Assembly: GCF_027922005.1 (NCBI RefSeq)
Contig: NZ_BSEV01000014.1
Span: 62,001 to 126,000 of the forward strand
Length of the DNA stretch: 64,000 bases
DNA from: Streptosporangium carneum
GTDB taxonomy: Bacteria > Actinomycetota > Actinomycetes > Streptosporangiales > Streptosporangiaceae
Direction of reading: 5' to 3'
Part shown: positions 51,537 to 58,809 of the stretch, piece by piece
How the letters are laid out: the number at the start of each line of letters is the position of its first letter
Numbering within the stretch: position 1 is the stretch's first letter
Notes under the pieces: generated by a model
What the model was told of the DNA's origin: nothing
The model's database searches: none
Seen by the model: the letters and a program-made list of their open reading frames with translations, nothing else
Made by a program: the position numbers and the translations under genes

Positions 51537-52913
51537 TCAGCGGGCACGGCGTCTGGCGAGGGCGGCCGCCTCGAGGAAGGCGCGCTCGACCGAGCTCAGG
51601 GTGATGTCGCGGCGTCCGGTCGCCGCCCAGCGCATGGCGTTCTCCAGGGTGCTTCCCTGGAACAGGTCGCCGTCCCTGCGTCCCTGACTCTGCCAGCGTC
51701 CCGCGGCGGTGAGGATCTCCCGGTGGAAGGCCAGGCCGTCCCTGTTGGCCCGGACCCACTGGCGCAGCCGGGGCCAGGCCTGGGGAAGCGCGGGCCGCGT
51801 CAGCCACATCTCCTGGCCGTCGTGCCCGACCAGGTAGGCGAAGGTCTGGAGCACCCGCATGACCGCGCCCGCCTCGTTCTCGTCGCGCCCGTCGAGGAGC
51901 TCGGCCAGCTGCGCCCGCCGTACGGTCAGCTCGCCGTCGTCGGTGACGGTGACGAGCCTGAGGAACATCTCGGGTGCGATCTCCCGCTCCGCCTGACCGA
52001 GCGCGGCGTAGGCGTCCTCGGCGAGGACACCGAGCGCCGGGTCGTTCGAGCCCTCGTGCATCCGGGCTCCGGCCTCGCTGCCCGCCGTGAGCAGCCGCCC
52101 GGTGTCGAGACCGTCCCCGCTGACCAGGGCGAGCAGCAGCTCCCTCGCCGACGGTCTGGCCTGCGGGTCCTTGGCGAGCGAGGCCGCGACGAGCGGGCGG
52201 AGCCGTTCGGGGAGCATGTCGAGCCGGGGCTGGACGGAGAGCACCCGGTGCATGACGGCTCCCAGGTTCTCCGCCCTGAACGGGTCCGTGCCCGTCGTGG
52301 CGAAGAGCATGATCCCGCCCCAGGCGAACACGTCGACGGCGCTGCTCGCGCGCTGGCCCATGAAGATCTCGGGAGCCATGTAGGTGGGGGTTCCCGAGAC
52401 CGCTCCGGTCGCGGTCAGCGACATGTCCTCCGTGCGGGCGATGCCGAAGTCGATCACCCGGGGGCCGTCGGGGCCGAGCAGCACGTTGTCGGGTTTGAGG
52501 TCGCGGTGGACGACCCCGGCTTCGTGGATCGCGGTCAGCGCCGTGGCGACGGCGGTCGCGAGGCGGTGCAGGTCGCCCCCGGTGAAACGGCGGCCGTCCT
52601 CGACGGCCCTGCGCAGGCTGGGGCCCTGGACGTACTCGGAGACGATGTACGGCCTCGGCCCGTCGAGATCGGCGTCGATCACGGCGGCCGTGCAGAAGGA
52701 GGCGACCCGCCGGGCGGCGGCCGCCTCGCGCCCGAACCGGTCGCGCAGCTCGGAGTCGGTGGTCGCGTCGCCGTGCAGCACCTTGATCGCGACCCGCCCG
52801 CCCGCCGCGTCGTAGGCCTCGTAGACCACGCCCTGGCCGCCCGCGCCGAGACGCCCCGCCAGCCAGTAGCCGCCCAGCCGTTGCGGGTCTCCGTCGATCA
52901 GTCCGGTGCTCAT
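51537..52913 (-). CDS. PknB-type Ser/Thr protein kinase
   Basis: 458 residues. All kinase motifs are intact: LGAGGQGVVYEAY, Lys44 in VAIKVL, HRDLKPDN at 136-143, DFG at 155-157 and MAPEIF. After the kinase domain a cytosolic helical region ends with ERAFLEAAALARRRAR and a TGA where a longer fusion protein would continue into the transmembrane and WD40 segment. ATG 52913 gives the standard start (STGLIDGDPQRLGGYWL). It is divergent from the ECF sigma gene by 76 bases and leads the kinase-WD40-pseudokinase series. Confidence 0.9.
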   Translation of the reverse strand: MSTGLIDGDPQRLGGYWLAGRLGAGGQGVVYEAYDAAGGRVAIKVLHGDATTDSELRDRFGREAAAARRVASFCTAAVIDADLDGPRPYIVSEYVQGPSLRRAVEDGRRFTGGDLHRLATAVATALTAIHEAGVVHRDLKPDNVLLGPDGPRVIDFGIARTEDMSLTATGAVSGTPTYMAPEIFMGQRASSAVDVFAWGGIMLFATTGTDPFRAENLGAVMHRVLSVQPRLDMLPERLRPLVAASLAKDPQARPSARELLLALVSGDGLDTGRLLTAGSEAGARMHEGSNDPALGVLAEDAYAALGQAEREIAPEMFLRLVTVTDDGELTVRRAQLAELLDGRDENEAGAVMRVLQTFAYLVGHDGQEMWLTRPALPQAWPRLRQWVRANRDGLAFHREILTAAGRWQSQGRRDGDLFQGSTLENAMRWAATGRRDITLSSVERAFLEAAALARRRAR

Positions 52914-52989
52914 CTTCCGCCTTTCCCTCTTCGGCTCGTTGGACGCGCCGGTGGGCGCCGTGGTTCGGCCGATGTCACACACTCGGAGG

Positions 52990-53874
52990 ATGTCTCGTCC
53001 TTCTTGTGTGAACAGCGACGAAGACCTCGCGGCCGAGTTCGCCGCCATCAGGCCGAGGCTGGTCGGTGTGGCCTACGGGCTGCTCGGCAGCCTCGACGAG
53101 GCGGAGGACGTGGTGCAGGACGCCTGGCTGCGGCTGGGCCGGGTGGAACGCGCCGAGGTCAGGGACGTCACCGGCTGGCTGGTGGTCACGGTGTCCAGGC
53201 TGGCGCTGGACGTGCTGCGCTCGGCCCGCGTGCGCCGGGAGGAGTACGTGGGGCCGTGGCTGCCCGAGCCGGTGGTGACCGAGGCCGATCCCGCCGACAG
53301 GATCACGCTGGCCGAGTCGATGAGCCTGGCCATGCTGGTGGTGCTGGAGTCGCTCAGCCCCGCCGAGCGGACCGCGTTCGTGCTGCACGACGTGTTCGGG
53401 CTGCCCTTCGAAGAGGTCGGCCGGGCCGTCGGGCGGTCGCCCGCCGCGTGCCGTCAGCTCGCCGCCCGCGCCCGCAGGCACGTCACGGCCAGGGCTCCCC
53501 GGTTCGAGGTGGACGCGGCCGAGCATCGCAAGGTGGTCGAGGCGTTCGCCAGGGCCAGTTCGGGCAGGGACATCGCCGCCCTGGTCGCGCTGCTCGACCC
53601 GGACGTGGTGCTGCGCAGCGACGGCGGTGGCCTGGTGAAGGCGGCCAGACGGCCGATCCACGGCGCGGACAAGGTCGCCCGCTTCCTGGCCGGCGTGACG
53701 AAGCGGTACGGCGCGAGCGGCCGGCTGGCGGCGACCACGGTCAACGGCTGGCCGGGACTGCTGCGCTTCCAGGACGGAACGCTCATCGCCGTCCTCGGGC
53801 TGTCCGTCGCCGACGGCCGGATCACCGAGATCGACGTCGTGATGAACCCGGAGAAACTGAGGAGTGTTCGATGA
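52990..53874 (+). CDS. ECF41-type RNA polymerase sigma factor (SigJ-like) with SnoaL-like C-terminus
   Basis: 294 residues: sigma region 2 (AYGLLGSLDEAEDVVQDAWLR), region 4 (LSPAERTAFVLHDVFGLPFEEV) and a C-terminal NTF2/SnoaL-like domain of about 120 residues (from near 175) that in ECF41 acts as a built-in regulator. ECF41 genes are typically next to a carboxymuconolactone decarboxylase, oxidoreductase or epimerase gene. Here the neighbour is a truncated remnant. ATG 52990 is the best-fitting start, but its ribosome site is not well placed. It is divergent from the kinase. Confidence 0.88.
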   Translation: MSRPSCVNSDEDLAAEFAAIRPRLVGVAYGLLGSLDEAEDVVQDAWLRLGRVERAEVRDVTGWLVVTVSRLALDVLRSARVRREEYVGPWLPEPVVTEADPADRITLAESMSLAMLVVLESLSPAERTAFVLHDVFGLPFEEVGRAVGRSPAACRQLAARARRHVTARAPRFEVDAAEHRKVVEAFARASSGRDIAALVALLDPDVVLRSDGGGLVKAARRPIHGADKVARFLAGVTKRYGASGRLAATTVNGWPGLLRFQDGTLIAVLGLSVADGRITEIDVVMNPEKLRSVR

Positions 53875-53996
53875 AGGAGCGGATGAACGTGGCCGAGCTT
53901 GCCCCCGAGGCGTACATCGCGGCGATCAACGCGTGGAACCGGATCGGGGTGACCACGCGTAGGACGGCCGGCTCCCTGCGCGATCAAACCGGTTGA
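53871..53996 (+). pseudogene. truncated carboxymuconolactone decarboxylase (CMD) remnant
   Basis: The ATG overlaps the sigma factor stop as ATGA. The first about 23 residues (MKERMNVAELAPEAYIAAIN) match the N-terminus of CMD/AhpD-like proteins that usually follow ECF41 sigma factors. After AWNRI the sequence is unrelated and stops at residue 41. The Cys-x-x-Cys catalytic region is missing. An N-terminal fragment after a deletion or replacement is the simplest reading. Confidence 0.6.
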
Positions 53997-54122
53997 TGGC
54001 CGTCGCCCACGCGGACTAGGTTGGCTTGCACGGGCATCCGCATGAACCGGCCTCCCGCGGTCTTCGCGGGCCGGACGACGGTTGCCGCCGAATCGGTGAG
54101 ATCGAGGGAGAGGGGGCGGACA

Positions 54123-54224
54123 ATGCGGCGCACCAAGGTCGCCCGTTCGCAGAATCGGCGTCGCCGCGCCCGCGCTTCCGATCTGGACCTGCGCACCCCG
54201 TCAGGCCGTCGGCTTCCCTACTGA
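54123..54224 (+). CDS. possible 33-residue basic peptide
   Basis: ATG 54123 follows GAGGGGGCGGACA. The product is Arg-rich (RRTKVARSQNRRRRARASD). It has no recognised family, and Arg-rich readings are common by chance in high-GC DNA. Supported only by the ribosome site. Confidence 0.3.
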   Translation: MRRTKVARSQNRRRRARASDLDLRTPSGRRLPY

Positions 54225-54331
54225 GGCCTTTCCCACTGAGGTCTTTCCGCCGACGATCAGATCTTTACGACGGTTTTACACGGCGATCTGTAGACATCTC
54301 ATGTAACGAAATCGTCACGCCGGGGGGCTCG

Positions 54332-54505
54332 ATGAAGAGGCTTGTGGTTGTGCCACCATACGTCGCGCGGCTCAAGATCAGGGATATCCGTTCCGCGACA
54401 CGCCGAAGGACGACCGGTGACGCCAAGGTCGTCGATCTGCTCGCCTACACCGGGCGCAACGTCCTGCGGTTCCCGCGTACGAGCGGCCCCACCCCCGCGG
54501 CCTGA
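54332..54505 (+). CDS. 57-residue hypothetical protein
   Basis: ATG 54332 has GGGGGG close upstream and the product (KRLVVVPPYVARLKIRDIRS) starts with a hydrophobic strand, then a basic segment and polar tail. No family is recognised. A strong terminator lies 23 bases after its stop codon, which supports a real transcription unit. The upstream region is AT-richer and contains candidate promoter sequence near 54275. Confidence 0.45.
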   Translation: MKRLVVVPPYVARLKIRDIRSATRRRTTGDAKVVDLLAYTGRNVLRFPRTSGPTPAA

Positions 54506-54527
54506 CCCTCACGATCCGCTCCACGAG

Positions 54528-54552
54528 AAGGACCCGCCCCCGCGGGTCCTTT
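54528..54552 (+). terminator. hairpin plus T-run terminator
   Basis: AAGGACCCGC and GCGGGTCCTT form a ten-pair stem with loop CCCC, followed by TTTCCCGTTT. It ends the transcript of the small gene at 54332. Confidence 0.75.
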
Positions 54553-54581
54553 CCCGTTTCCGGCCCGCACTCCGCCCCACA

Positions 54582-54600
54582 GGTGGACGGCGCGTCCGCC
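54582..54600. promoter_or_regulatory. imperfect inverted repeat and -10 box before a TetR gene
   Basis: GGTGGACG and CGTCCGCC around GCG form an inverted repeat with one mismatch, directly before TATACG (54601-54606), a fair -10. It ends 16 bases before the TetR start at 54616, suggesting autoregulation of a near-leaderless transcript. Confidence 0.4.
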
Positions 54601-54615
54601 TATACGCTGAGAGCC

Positions 54616-55194
54616 ATGGAGAGAGCAGACGCCGCACGCAACCGGGCGCGCATCCTGGCCGCCGCCGGGGAGCTGTTCGCCGCCAAGGGGGCGCCGAACG
54701 TCACCATGGAGGACATCGCCAGGGCCGCGGGAGTCGGTCGGGGCACCCTGTACCGCCGTTACCCCGACCGGGCCGCGATCGCGACCGCGATGCTCGACGA
54801 ACACGAGAAGGCGCTGCAGCGTGAGCTGATCGAGGGCGACGCCCCCCTGGGCCCGGGGGCGCCGCCCGCGGAGCGGCTGGCCGCCTTCTACTCGGCGATG
54901 GTCGGGCTGCTCGAGTCGCACTCCCACCTGGTGCTGGGCGCGGAGACCGGACGGTCGCGCTTCGGCACCGGGGCGTACGGCTTCTGGCGGGTGCACGTGC
55001 GCTCGCTGCTGGTCGCCGCCGGCGCGCCCGACCCGGACGCGCTGGTCGAGGTCGTGCTCGCCCCGCTGGCCCCCGAGGTCTACGCCCACCAGCGGACCGG
55101 CAGGAACCTCAGCCCCGAGCGGATAGCCGCGGCTCTCGGCGAGCTCGCTCTGCGACTGCTCCCAGGGCCATCGCCAGCTCCCGGGGATGCGTGA
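54616..55194 (+). CDS. TetR-family transcriptional regulator
   Basis: 192 residues. The N-terminal helix-turn-helix reads MEDIARAAGVGRGTLYRRYPDRAA; the rest is the TetR ligand domain. ATG 54616 starts at RADAARNRARIL, typical for this family. Its last 86 bases overlap, convergently, the end of the SDR-hydrolase gene. The ligand is unknown. Confidence 0.88.
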   Translation: MERADAARNRARILAAAGELFAAKGAPNVTMEDIARAAGVGRGTLYRRYPDRAAIATAMLDEHEKALQRELIEGDAPLGPGAPPAERLAAFYSAMVGLLESHSHLVLGAETGRSRFGTGAYGFWRVHVRSLLVAAGAPDPDALVEVVLAPLAPEVYAHQRTGRNLSPERIAAALGELALRLLPGPSPAPGDA

Positions 55195-56839
55195 GCTGCG
55201 GGTAGTGTCCCGCGCCCGGGATCACGACGGCCGGTCTGTCGACGGCGAGCGGATCCGCCGAGCCGACGACGATCGTCACCGGGGCCTCGACCCGGTCGAG
55301 CAGTCCGCGCAGCTCGTTCCTGGCGGCGTCGGCGGCGCGCATCGCCTCGACCACCCGGCGGGCGGCGCCGGGACGGCGCAGGTCGCCGAGCGCGGCCCCG
55401 GGGACGCCGAGCCTGGCGCCGAGGCGCGCCCTGGAGATCCGGCGCAGCACCGGCACGGCCGCCGCGGAACGCGGAAACCGTCCGCCCCTCGGCTGCAGGA
55501 ACGCGGGAGCGACCAGGACGACGGCGGACACCCTGTCGGGCCGGGCCCGCGCGTAGCGCAGGACGGGCCCGCAGCCGAAGGAGTGGCCGACCAGCACCGG
55601 CCGTGTCCTGACCGGCTCCAGCAGGGCGGCCGTCCAGTCGTCGAGTGAGCCGGCGGGAGCGGAGCGGCCGAGGCCGGGCAGGTCGGCGGCCAGAGCCTGG
55701 TCGTCCAGGAGCTCGCTCACGTCCGCCCACGAGTCCGCGTCCAGCGGCAGCCCGTGCAGCAGCACGTATCCGGGGTCGCGCCGCTCGCCGGCCACCCAGG
55801 CGCGGCTTCCGGCGACGTCCTGGAACCCGTACGGCCCGCGCGGCGGGACCCCCTCCCCGAATCCGGTGCCGACCAGCCCGTCCGCCCAGTCCCTGAGCAC
55901 CTGTTCCACGGGAGGCGCGCTCAGCCCGGCCCGCTCGGCGAAGGCCGCGGCCGGGGCGGTCTCGTAGCGGTCGCCGGACAGGAACGACAGCGTCTCGGGG
56001 TCGGCCCCGGTGAGGGCGCGGGGCAGTCGCCGTACCACCCGGACCGGAACCGTACGGCGCGGCGCGCGCACGCCCAGGTGCCCGGCCACCAGCGCGACCA
56101 GCTCGGGCAGGTTGGGCGTCTCGTCGTCGAGCACCCAGTAGGCCTGCCCCCGCGTCTCCTCGTGCTCGGGCACCGCGGCCATGAACCGGGCGAAGTGGTC
56201 CGCGTCGACGATCGGCAGGAAGACGTCCGGGCCGCCGGGCAGCACGGGCAGCCGCCCTCTCCACAGATCGTGGACCATCGCGGCGAGACCGATGAACTGG
56301 CCGGTTCCGACCACCGTGCTGGGGTTGACGATCGTCAGCGGGATGTCCAGTTCGCGTGCCCTGGCCCGGACCGCCGCGTCGCCCTCCCGCTTGGACGCCT
56401 CGTAGGCGCCGTCCCGCCGGTAGTCGGCGGGGCCGCCGCTGACGCGATAGCCGCTGATGTGGACCAGACGGCGTAGCCCCGTGCGGGCGGCGGCCCAGTC
56501 GGCCACGTTGAGCGCCCCGGTCACGTTGACCGCCCTCGCCTCCTCGACGCCCAGTCCGAAGGCGAAACGGGCCGCGGCGTTGTAGACGTCGCGCACCCCT
56601 GCCAGGCCTTCGGCCCCGGGACCGGAGACGCCGTCCAGGCCGAGGCCGGGAACGGTCACGTCGGCGGTGACGACGGTCAGCCGCGCCGCGTCCACCCCCT
56701 GCCCGGCGAGCCAGGACGTCAGCCGGTCGCCGCGGCCGCGCAGCGCGGCGGCCACCTCGCGGTCCTGCCGGAGCAGTTCCGCGACCAGGGAGCGTCCGAC
56801 GAATCCCGCCGCGCCGAAGACGATGGAGTCGGGGGCCAC
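55109..56839 (-). CDS. fusion of an NAD(P)-dependent SDR and an alpha/beta hydrolase
   Basis: 576 residues. Residues 1-325 are an extended SDR with GAAGFVG at 9-15 and YEASK (Tyr146, Lys150). Residues about 350-576 are an alpha/beta hydrolase with nucleophile GHSFG at 418-422 and His in GAGHYPQ near 551. Both catalytic sets look intact, so it may reduce and hydrolyse one substrate in sequence. GTG 56839 follows GAGGTGATC. The 3 prime end overlaps the convergent TetR gene by 86 bases. A TAGATCGGTCTA operator lies just upstream. Confidence 0.82.
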   Translation of the reverse strand: MAPDSIVFGAAGFVGRSLVAELLRQDREVAAALRGRGDRLTSWLAGQGVDAARLTVVTADVTVPGLGLDGVSGPGAEGLAGVRDVYNAAARFAFGLGVEEARAVNVTGALNVADWAAARTGLRRLVHISGYRVSGGPADYRRDGAYEASKREGDAAVRARARELDIPLTIVNPSTVVGTGQFIGLAAMVHDLWRGRLPVLPGGPDVFLPIVDADHFARFMAAVPEHEETRGQAYWVLDDETPNLPELVALVAGHLGVRAPRRTVPVRVVRRLPRALTGADPETLSFLSGDRYETAPAAAFAERAGLSAPPVEQVLRDWADGLVGTGFGEGVPPRGPYGFQDVAGSRAWVAGERRDPGYVLLHGLPLDADSWADVSELLDDQALAADLPGLGRSAPAGSLDDWTAALLEPVRTRPVLVGHSFGCGPVLRYARARPDRVSAVVLVAPAFLQPRGGRFPRSAAAVPVLRRISRARLGARLGVPGAALGDLRRPGAARRVVEAMRAADAARNELRGLLDRVEAPVTIVVGSADPLAVDRPAVVIPGAGHYPQLTHPRELAMALGAVAERARREPRLSARG

Positions 56840-56854
56840 ACGATCACCTCATAA

Positions 56855-56866
56855 TAGATCGGTCTA
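56855..56866. promoter_or_regulatory. TetR operator upstream of the SDR-hydrolase gene
   Basis: TAGATCGGTCTA, with TAGA and TCTA half-sites, matches the site at 57500-57511 and the LmrA/YxaF-type TetR operator style. It lies in an AT-rich stretch 16 bases before the gene start. Confidence 0.6.
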
Positions 56867-56928
56867 CATATTTTATGGACACACAGCAGTCCGCGGCGGC
56901 GGATCCCGTCACCGCCGCCGTGAAGGGT

Positions 56929-57489
56929 CTAAAGCAGCGCCGCGACGCGGCGGGTCACCCGCTCGAGCGGTTCCCTGCTGCGGTGGGCGCGGGCCAGCAG
57001 CAGCGCGCCCTCGACCAGGGCGAGAACGGCGACGGCCGTGTCCTCGGGCTCGGGATGCCCGTCGGCGGCCAGCCGGTCGCGCAGCGTGCCCTCCCAGGAG
57101 CCGTAGACCTCGGAGCAGACCTCCTGGAGCGGATCGCTGGTCGCCGCCATCTCCAGCGCGACCGTCGCGACCGGGCAGCCCCTGCGCCACCCGGACTCCT
57201 CCAGCCTGTCGCCGAGCAGCGCGAGCATCCCGGTGACCAGGCCCACGGCGTCGGGCGCGGCCTCGGCCAGCTCCCGCGCGACGTCGCCGATCTCGCGGCC
57301 CGCCCGCCGCACCGACTCCCCGACGAGCTGTTCCTTGCCGCCGGGGAAGTGGAAGTAGAGCGAGCCGCGCGGCGCCCCGCTGGCCGCGACCACCTGGTTG
57401 AGCCCGGCCCCGAAGTAGCCTCCGCCCTCGATCAGGTCCCGCGTCGCGTCCAGCAACCGGCTCCTGGTCTCGTCACCCTTCCGTCCCAT
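56929..57489 (-). CDS. TetR/AcrR-family repressor (LmrA/YxaF-like)
   Basis: 186 residues. The HTH reads LNQVVAASGAPRGSLYFHFPGGKEQL, which is characteristic of the LmrA/YxaF subgroup, as is the GCPVATVALEMA stretch in the C-terminal domain. It is divergent from nothing: it faces the same way as the SDR-hydrolase gene and lies upstream of it. Matching TAGAyCGGTCT operators precede both genes, indicating autorepression and control of the fusion enzyme. ATG 57489 is the start. Confidence 0.9.
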   Translation of the reverse strand: MGRKGDETRSRLLDATRDLIEGGGYFGAGLNQVVAASGAPRGSLYFHFPGGKEQLVGESVRRAGREIGDVARELAEAAPDAVGLVTGMLALLGDRLEESGWRRGCPVATVALEMAATSDPLQEVCSEVYGSWEGTLRDRLAADGHPEPEDTAVAVLALVEGALLLARAHRSREPLERVTRRVAALL

Positions 57490-57499
57490 GCCTTAAAAA

Positions 57500-57511
57500 T
57501 AGACCGGTCTT
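57500..57511. promoter_or_regulatory. TetR operator upstream of its own gene
   Basis: TAGACCGGTCTT starts 11 bases before the TetR ATG at 57489 on the minus strand. Ten of twelve bases match the second site at 56855-56866. Confidence 0.6.
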
Positions 57512-57578
57512 CTTATTATCTGCAAACCCGCCGCACCCCGGTCCGGCGAAGTTTTCCCGTTCCGTCTCCGAATAGAAC

Positions 57579-57605
57579 GGAACATTTTGTTCCACAAGCT
57601 ATATT
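57579..57605 (+). promoter_or_regulatory. operator and promoter of a leaderless TetR gene
   Basis: GGAACA-TTT-TGTTCC (57579-57593) is a perfect inverted repeat. TATATT (57600-57605) lies six bases before the ATG at 57612, so transcription would start at or next to the start codon. The operator covers the spacer and -35 region, fitting autorepression. Confidence 0.55.
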
Positions 57606-57611
57606 GATGGC

Positions 57612-58250
57612 ATGGAGACAACGAGCACACCACCCCTGAGCGGCAGGAAGGCCCAGGCGGCCCGTAACGACCAGGTCATCCTCGAAGCGGCACGGGCGGT
57701 CTTCGTCGCCGACCCCGGCGCGCCGATCTCCGCCGTCGCGGAACGCGCCAAAGTCGGCATCAGCGCCCTCTACCGCCGTTACCCCAGCAAGGAGGACCTG
57801 CTCCGCAAGCTCTGCTCCGACGGCCTGAAAACCTACATCGTCGCCGCGGAGAGGGCCCTGGCCGACGAAGGCGACGCCTGGACGTCCTTCGCCGCCTTCG
57901 TGCGCGACGTCGTGGACGCCGACACCCACTCCCTGACGATCAACCTGGCGGGCGCCTTCACCCCCGACGAGAGCCTCTACCGCGACTCCGCCCACGCCTC
58001 CGAGCTCACCGTCCAGATCTTCGACCGCGCGGCTCAGGCCGGAGCGCTCCGCCCCGGCCTGGACGTCGCCGACGTGACGATGGTCTTCGAACTGCTGGCC
58101 TCCGCGCACCTCGGCGACGAGGCCAGGACGTTTGAGATCAGGCGCCGCTATCTGACGCTGCTGCTGGACGCCCTGCACCTGCCCTCCGCCCCTCCCCTGC
58201 CGGGCCCGCCTCCGAGCGTCGAGGAGGTCAACGAGCGCTGGAACACCTGA
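57612..58250 (+). CDS. TetR-family transcriptional regulator (leaderless)
   Basis: 212 residues. HTH region ISAVAERAKVGISALYRRYPSKEDLLRKL; the C-terminal domain is of the TetR_C_33-like type with a Pro-rich end. The ATG at 57612 is only seven bases from a TATATT box and no ribosome site is visible. It is divergent from the 57489 TetR gene by 122 bases. The target is unknown, and the P450 560 bases downstream is a candidate. Confidence 0.88.
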   Translation: METTSTPPLSGRKAQAARNDQVILEAARAVFVADPGAPISAVAERAKVGISALYRRYPSKEDLLRKLCSDGLKTYIVAAERALADEGDAWTSFAAFVRDVVDADTHSLTINLAGAFTPDESLYRDSAHASELTVQIFDRAAQAGALRPGLDVADVTMVFELLASAHLGDEARTFEIRRRYLTLLLDALHLPSAPPLPGPPPSVEEVNERWNT

Positions 58251-58288
58251 GGCCTGTTTCGCGGGGCGTCCAAGCCATGGCGGCGGCC

Positions 58289-58320
58289 AGGCGACGGGTA
58301 GGCGACGGGTAGGCGACGGT
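58289..58320 (+). repeat. 11-bp tandem repeat
   Basis: AGGCGACGGGT occurs at 58289 and 58300 and again with one change at 58311. It is noncoding and lies between the TetR stop and its terminator. Confidence 0.6.
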
Positions 58321-58337
58321 CACGCCGGCCGTGGAGC

Positions 58338-58361
58338 GCGAGGGGCCGCAGGGCCCCTCGC
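58338..58361 (+). terminator. hairpin after the TetR gene
   Basis: GCGAGGGGCC and GGCCCCTCGC form a ten-pair stem with loop GCAG, 88 bases after the TetR stop codon. Confidence 0.6.
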
Positions 58362-58583
58362 CCGCCGGCGTCGGACGAGCCCGTCGGCGTCGAACTCACC
58401 GAAGGCGAAGAAGGCCCGCGCCCCCCTTTCCCCCGTCACGGACACACCAGCCGGAGAGGCGTCCCTCGGCACACGGCATCGACCGAGAATCCTCACGGAA
58501 AGGCGCGGGGAATCGCTCCGGCGGGACACGAGGGACACACGGTTTCGTCTTTTCGACATGCCGATAACTCCCCTAAAACAGCA

Positions 58584-58612
58584 TTGACCCAACATGTCCC
58601 CCCATTTACTAT
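58584..58612 (+). promoter_or_regulatory. consensus-like promoter for the P450 gene
   Basis: TTGACC (58584-58589), a 17-base spacer and TACTAT (58607-58612) form the best principal-sigma promoter seen in the window. It lies in an AT-rich patch. The predicted transcript would start near 58619 and carry about 190 bases of 5 prime leader. Confidence 0.6.
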
Positions 58613-58809
58613 CCAAATAGGTCACCGTAAATATCTGACTACGGAGAGTGAATATCGCGGAGGCGGCGCGCGGGGCCTGCGATCCGAACGGATCCGCGGC
58701 CGCGCCGACACCGCCCGGACGGGACCGGCCCCGGAACGCGACACCTCTCTCATCCCCCCCATGCACGCCCCTGCCATGCCAACCCGCTGAGTCAGCCAGG
58801 AGCATCCGC

